From: Pleurotus ostreatus/Saccharomyces cerevisiae fusant
Taxonomy: Eukaryota > Opisthokonta
Direction: 5' to 3'
Assembly (NCBI GenBank): GCA_024196135.1
Contig: JAMQCK010000618.1
Span: forward strand, 1 to 18,957
DNA: 18,957 nucleotides
Part shown: piece by piece, positions 18,252 to 18,957 of the stretch
Layout: each line of letters starts with the position of its first letter
How positions within the stretch are numbered: position 1 is the stretch's first letter
Made by a program: the position numbers and the translations under genes
Notes under the pieces: model-generated
What the model was told of the DNA's origin: nothing
What the model saw: the letters and a program-made list of their open reading frames with translations, nothing else
Databases searched by the model: none

Positions 18252-18957
18252 CTACAGTAGTGGGGATTTGCACATTTTCGAATTGACGAAGATCCCCTTA
18301 CCCTTCACCCCCGCTATCCAGTTGTGCAGCCCCAAACATTCGCAGTACTCGTCCCCTCTGCAATTGCGCGAGCGGACTGACATGCACTCCCTGGACTCTG
18401 CGCCGTCCGCACCCCAGCGGGAAAGCACCAGTTCCTTCAAAACGTCGCCGAACTCGAAGTCCGGGGCGATGTCGTCGTACTCGAGGGCGAGGTGCGCCAG
18501 ATTAGGCAGAAGGGGATGCAGGTCCGAATGGGGGGTAACCAGCCTCTGCAGGAGGGGCAAATCGCACAAGGCGAAGAGCTCGTATGCGAGTCTGAGGCGC
18601 TCGAGCTGAGGCACGAGGTGCAGGATGGAGACGAGGTCTTCCAGCTCGCCGTCCCGATGAGAACACAGAAAGCCTTTGAGAGATAAGGTGCGTAGAAAAT
18701 ACAAGTCGCGCGTGAGCAGCGAACGCACGGACGATCTGAGGAGCGAGTAATGACCTAAATCAATCCTCATGAAGCTGGCTCTCGCCGCCACGGTGATCTC
18801 GACGAGGTTGGGAGCATCAATGAACGCAGCGAGACGGTGACCATAGCGCGAGAGCCTGAGGACGCGCAAACTGGGAAAGGTCATCCCCGGGATATGTATA
18901 GGAGTAACACCATGCTGTGGCACATAATAAATGGGCAGAATGCAGACCTTGAGTGTC
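18252..18957 (-). CDS. F-box/leucine-rich-type protein 4, C-terminal part (cut by window edge)
   Basis: The frame is open from the right window edge to the stop at 18252, about 235 residues, so the 5' part with the F-box lies outside. The visible part is the leucine-rich-like C-terminal half. It is closest to F-box 1: both share DGELE followed by SILHLVPQL, then LALEY or IALEY, and DVLKELVLSRW. The end carries the same closing signature as the other members (CECLGLHNWIAGVKGKGIF). Presumed SCF adaptor, target unknown. It sits 5.6 kb from the tandem array on the opposite strand. Confidence 0.82.
   Translation of the reverse strand, partial: TLKVCILPIYYVPQHGVTPIHIPGMTFPSLRVLRLSRYGHRLAAFIDAPNLVEITVAARASFMRIDLGHYSLLRSSVRSLLTRDLYFLRTLSLKGFLCSHRDGELEDLVSILHLVPQLERLRLAYELFALCDLPLLQRLVTPHSDLHPLLPNLAHLALEYDDIAPDFEFGDVLKELVLSRWGADGAESRECMSVRSRNCRGDEYCECLGLHNWIAGVKGKGIFVNSKMCKSPLL

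Noticed and set aside
1..18957. tRNA, rRNA, CRISPR, terminal inverted repeats of a transposon
   Set aside because: I scanned for T-loop-like GTTCGA boxes, regular spaced repeats and paired long repeats and found none that hold up; a covariance-model search could still reveal a small RNA.

Overview
The window looks like nuclear DNA of a filamentous basidiomycete, most likely an Agaricomycete. The reasons are the GC-rich coding sequence, many GT-AG introns of about 47-74 nt, very short exons, a tandem family of F-box proteins of the basidiomycete type, a fungal acetylxylan-esterase-like enzyme and a seven-helix membrane protein of a kind I know from mushroom genomes. There is no sign of bacterial operons, CRISPR, rRNA, tRNA or an intact transposon. 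All splice models were read by eye from splice sites, reading phase, family motifs and, where possible, comparison of paralogues within the window. Paralogy and family statements are by eye; no search was run.

Layout, left to right. 1-787 is non-coding and ends in a TATA box. 788-1752 (+) is a secreted CE1-type esterase with one intron. 1871-4253 (-) and 4502-6914 (-) are two complete head-to-tail paralogues of a 13-exon gene. Each encodes an RNase H1-type hybrid-binding domain fused to a PIF1-family helicase. Exon order, intron phases and a 12-nt microexon are the same in both. 7223-8833, 9109-10770 and 11001-12636 (+) are three tandem F-box/leucine-rich proteins; a fourth member, cut by the window edge, lies at 18252-18957 (-). 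13109-14532 (+) is a proline/serine-rich basidiomycete protein of unknown function. 14533-16252 is 1.7 kb with no convincing gene. 16253-17830 (+) is a ten-exon seven-helix membrane protein with 13-nt and 11-nt microexons.

The genes do not form one pathway. The most notable unit is the helicase pair. PIF1 enzymes unwind DNA and RNA:DNA hybrids, and the fused N-terminal domain is of the type that grips RNA:DNA hybrids, so the proteins look built to act on R-loops or similar structures. Both promoters carry the same ordered set of elements, including a 23-bp bipartite motif. The F-box array is a typical fast-evolving lineage-specific expansion, probably of substrate adaptors for SCF ubiquitin ligases. 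The esterase probably acts in plant cell-wall breakdown.
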